Position numbers and translations under genes: made by a program
Assembly (NCBI GenBank): GCA_001464425.1
Contig: LNEK01000036.1
Location: 1-44,042 of the forward strand
DNA length: 44,042 bases
Direction of reading: 5' to 3'
Source of the DNA: Alphaproteobacteria bacterium Ga0077535
GTDB lineage: Bacteria; Pseudomonadota; Alphaproteobacteria; Caulobacterales; Aquidulcibacteraceae
Shown: positions 41,740 to 44,042 of the stretch, piece by piece
Layout: each line of letters opens with the position of its first letter
Numbering within the stretch: position 1 is the stretch's first letter
The notes under the pieces: model-generated
What the model saw: only the letters and a program-made list of their open reading frames with translations
Told to the model about the DNA's origin: nothing
The model's database searches: none

Positions 41740-41874
41740 ATGCTGACGTTTCTCGTCGCGATCCGTGATTTTCTTCTGGTTGTCGCCCTGGCTTGGGTTG
41801 GCATCACCGTGGAGCAACGCGTGACTGGCGAAGCTTGCGGCGGCGAGCAATGCCAAACGCAGCGGGATCGCTGA
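41740..41874 (+). CDS. 44-residue single-helix membrane peptide
   Basis: An ATG at 41740, preceded by GGTAGAGGGCG (a strong ribosome site), opens a frame of 44 codons ending TGA at 41872-41874. The product reads MLTFLVAIRDFLLVVALAWV then GITVEQRVTGEACGGEQCQT and a basic end. It has one membrane helix (residues 3-24) and a short tail with two Cys (C-x4-C), probably a disulfide or metal site. It lies 120 bp upstream of the TipN-like gene on the same strand. I do not recognise it; its codon use and ribosome site make it look real. Confidence 0.6.
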   Translation: MLTFLVAIRDFLLVVALAWVGITVEQRVTGEACGGEQCQTQRDR

Positions 41875-41994
41875 ACTCTCCTCCATCTCCGCGCATTCAG
41901 TGCGCTTCGCTCTTGAAATGGCCGCACTTCTTTCGTTTCCGTTGACGCGATTAACGCGCTGTCTTGAGCGCGCTTCTGTTGGCGGGACGCATCC

Positions 41995-43680
41995 ATGACG
42001 AACACGACGCCTAAAGCTGGTCCGCCCCGTGAAGACGGCGGCCTTGCCGGTATGTTGGCGATGGGCGTGGCGGCCCTTTGGGTGGTCGGCTCGATGGCGG
42101 CGGCGGTCGCGTTGATCGGCGCGTCGGGATTGCAGGCCTTGGCGCCGGTTGAGATGGGCGCGTTGGCAGCCGCGGTGCTGCTGCCAGCTTTGATGGCGCT
42201 GTTCGCCGGCTTTTCTGCGCGCGACAGCGCCCGCGCCCGCGCCGAAGCGCGACGCTTGGCTGATGCGACCGATCGCCTGCTCAATCCCGAACGCAGCGCC
42301 GAGACCGGCGCGCGCCAATTGGCGATGACGGTGCGCAGCGAGATCAACACGCTCGACAAGGCGCTCGAACAAACGCTGTCGCGGCTTCAGGAAGTTGAAG
42401 GCCAGATCGCGCGGCAAGCGCAGGCTGTCGACAACATGGCCGATCAAGCCAAAGCCGGCGCCGGGAAGATGATCACCGGCATGGAGCGAGAACGCGAAGA
42501 GCTGATGCGGATTTCGCAAGAGCTCACCACGCAAGCGCAAACGATCGGCAATTCGATCGGCAAACATACGCACTCGATTTCGGAAGCGGCAAAGCTGGCG
42601 GAAGCCGAAGTACGCGCCGCCGATCAAGCGCTCGATCACCGTCTCACCTCGTTTGGCGCAGCGGCGGCATTGATCAGCGATCGAACGCACGGACTTTCCA
42701 ACGCCGCGCAAGCGAGTGCGGATTCGGCGCTGCGTCTGGAGCAAGCACTGTCGACGGCGCTCGATGTGCTGGCGAAGGCCACCAATCTTACGGACGCAGC
42801 GCGGCAATCGGCGGAAGCTGCGTCGTTGGCTGCGAACTCGACGGCTGGCGCAGTGCGCGATACCACGCATCGCGCCATCGACGACGCCAAGCGCGCGGCG
42901 GATTTGATCCGCGGCGAAGCGGTAAACGTCGAGCGCGAAGCGGCGATTGCGCTGGAGCGTCTGCGTGATGCGGCCGATGCGGCGCGCAACGCGGCCGTTG
43001 GCGCGCGCCAGGCCGTTGAAGACGAAACGCCTGCCCCGCAGCGGACACGGTCGCGTCAGCAGAGCCGTGACGATGCATCTTATGACGCGTCTTGGCGCGA
43101 TCAGCCCGATCCGCTGGAAGGCCCGCCGCCTTCGCGGCAACGCCGGCAAGCGGGCGGCGGCGCAGATTTTGGCGAACGCGCACCGCCGCCGCGCCGCGCG
43201 AGTGACCGGGTCGAGCCGGGCGGCGATTGGACGTGGCGCGATCTCTTGTCCAACGTCGATGAGAATGGCGCACCTGCGCCGGCCGCTGCGCAGCCGCGCC
43301 AAGCGGAAGATCCAGTGGCGCATTTGCGCCGCCGCATCAGCGAGCCGCGGCCGGCGACACCGGCTTTGCCGATCGTCGAAACCATTGAGCATGCGGGCAT
43401 GCGGCTTGATGAGGTGTTCTCCCCTTCTGGCTTGGAGCGCATCGCCCAGCGCGCGCGCTCCGGCACGCAAGCACGCCGCCGCGCCGTTTACGATGCTGCG
43501 CCGGATGCGTCGCGGCGTCTGGCCGAGCACCTTCAGCACGACCCGGTGGCGAACCAGGAAGCGATGCAGTTCCTGCGCAACGAAGGCGCGCGCATTGCTG
43601 AATTGATCGCACGCGGGCGCGCATCGATGAACGCCGAAGCCACGCGCGCGTTTCTGCTGATCGACGCGGCGGTTGGTTAA
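41995..43680 (+). CDS. TipN-like polar membrane coiled-coil protein (candidate)
   Basis: The 561-residue protein has two N-terminal membrane helices (about 17-43 and 53-73: LAMGVAALWVVGSMAAAVAL, LAAAVLLPALMALFAGF), a coiled coil (about 75-345, ISQELTTQAQTIGNSIGKHT, AAIALERLRDAADAARNAAV), a disordered Pro/Arg-rich stretch (345-430), and a conserved-looking C-terminus (DPVANQEAMQFLRNEGARIA, ATRAFLLIDAAVG). TipN in Caulobacter has two N-terminal membrane helices and a long coiled coil, marks the new pole and directs flagellar placement. The architecture agrees, though TipN is longer (about 890 residues), so this is a tentative call. Ends just before a hairpin. Confidence 0.5.
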   Translation: MTNTTPKAGPPREDGGLAGMLAMGVAALWVVGSMAAAVALIGASGLQALAPVEMGALAAAVLLPALMALFAGFSARDSARARAEARRLADATDRLLNPERSAETGARQLAMTVRSEINTLDKALEQTLSRLQEVEGQIARQAQAVDNMADQAKAGAGKMITGMEREREELMRISQELTTQAQTIGNSIGKHTHSISEAAKLAEAEVRAADQALDHRLTSFGAAAALISDRTHGLSNAAQASADSALRLEQALSTALDVLAKATNLTDAARQSAEAASLAANSTAGAVRDTTHRAIDDAKRAADLIRGEAVNVEREAAIALERLRDAADAARNAAVGARQAVEDETPAPQRTRSRQQSRDDASYDASWRDQPDPLEGPPPSRQRRQAGGGADFGERAPPPRRASDRVEPGGDWTWRDLLSNVDENGAPAPAAAQPRQAEDPVAHLRRRISEPRPATPALPIVETIEHAGMRLDEVFSPSGLERIAQRARSGTQARRRAVYDAAPDASRRLAEHLQHDPVANQEAMQFLRNEGARIAELIARGRASMNAEATRAFLLIDAAVG

Positions 43681-44042
43681 ACGCTGCGCACGACAAGGCG
43701 CCCGCATCTTGCGATGCGGTTCCGAAAGCTGTCGGCCTCCCGAGCAAAATGGGAGAGCGGCGCGCGCGATCCGCGCTGAGTAGTCTCTGTTAGGTGCGCT
43801 GGAAGTCTCCAACCAACGCTGCGCGCTGCGCGCGCCCCACGTTCCGATCGTTTTTCCCGGCTTGGGCCCGAGGAGTTGTAGAACGCTGACGATGGCCAGC
43901 TCGCCTCCTTTACGATGGGCGCGGGTGTTATGTGCGCTCCGATGGTCTGGACCGCTCCCGCTTTCGCCACGGACCCGCCATCGGCGGATTCGCAACGCAG
44001 GGCTTAGCTCCATGCCCTTTTCGCCGGTGCCGCGGGCAAGGT
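43681..44042. other. Right-edge region without a confident gene
   Basis: The 362 bp show hairpins (CCGCATC/GATGCGG; CTCCC near 43738 with GGGAG near 43751) and no gene I can support. A plus-strand ATG at 43892 opens an Arg/Pro-rich frame that stays open to the edge, with another ATG in the same frame at 44012, so the start of a gene beyond the window is possible. The pair of hairpins would also suit a small RNA, but I see no recognised RNA family. Confidence 0.4.
43702..43719 (+). terminator. Terminator-like hairpin after the TipN-like gene
   Basis: CCGCATC (43702-43708) and GATGCGG (43713-43719) form a seven-pair stem with a four-base loop, 22 bp after the stop. It is followed by only TT, so termination would be weak or Rho-assisted. 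Confidence 0.45.

Noticed and set aside
41230-44013. A 927-codon minus-strand frame spanning the TipN-like gene
   Set aside because: Only its last 119 codons look like a protein (the MerC-like gene). The rest is Arg/Ala-rich antisense to a coding sequence with two membrane helices and a coiled coil.
43892-44042. A gene starting at 43892 and running off the right edge
   Set aside because: The frame is open but short, Arg/Pro-rich, without a convincing ribosome site; too little sequence is visible to support it.

Overview
The window looks like chromosomal DNA of a high-GC alphaproteobacterium of the Caulobacterales/Hyphomonadaceae type. The evidence is a Caulobacter-style flagellar module: fliX divergent from flgI, a FlbY-like gene, a flagellin ending in LSFFR, and the flagellin regulators flaF and flbT. 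A perfect CtrA-type box (TTAA-N7-TTAA), a TipN-like polar protein, a single-domain DivK-like receiver and an alphaproteobacterial DksA agree with this. No plasmid, phage or transposase gene was seen.

Layout. 1-1948 (minus strand): the 5' part of an acyl-CoA synthetase gene, a DUF2214 membrane protein, a small secreted protein and DksA. 2064-8350: fliX, flgI, a rod-binding protein, a FlbY-like protein, a two-helix membrane protein, a protein with a flagellin-type C-terminus, a FlaG-like protein and the flagellin. 8760-15036: a giant gene, broken into two frames near 10357, encoding about 260 copies of an eight-residue repeat rich in Thr, Ser, Gln and Ala. 15165-17234: a TPR plus GT41 (O-GlcNAc-transferase/SPINDLY type) glycosyltransferase. 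17231-17990: flaF and flbT. 18110-20789: a MoxR ATPase / periplasmic protein / VWA protein operon. 20827-28286: mixed housekeeping and envelope genes (LapA-like, HtrA-like protease, lipocalin, a serine-hydrolase-like protein without its catalytic motif, a TIR-like protein, Nudix, a degenerate SDR, DUF4282, thioesterase, Hpt, NnrU). 28376-28451: tRNA-Lys(CTT), followed by palindromic repeats. 28653-31868: a large autotransporter. 32126-40526: signalling genes: CHASE4-GGDEF-EAL, REC-GGDEF-EAL, a lone receiver, a hybrid histidine kinase and an acetyltransferase. 40630-43680: TetR, a MerC-like membrane protein with a Zur-like palindrome at its start, an overlooked 44-residue membrane peptide gene and a TipN-like coiled-coil protein.

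How the parts fit. The most unusual block is 5854-17990. It holds a flagellin, a second protein sharing only the flagellin C-terminus, a giant Ser/Thr-rich octad-repeat protein and a GT41 glycosyltransferase, ending at flaF/flbT. My working inference is a surface or appendage system in which the glycosyltransferase modifies the flagellin, the repeat protein or both. The octad repeat has a second level of order: octads lacking Gln at position 4 recur every 3 or 4 octads (mean about 3.4, roughly 27 residues), and acidic marker octads always follow a gap of four. That pattern suggests a solenoid with a chemically distinct stripe. The genome is also very compact. All eight convergent gene pairs either overlap at their stop codons or are 3 bp apart, leaving no room for ordinary terminators.
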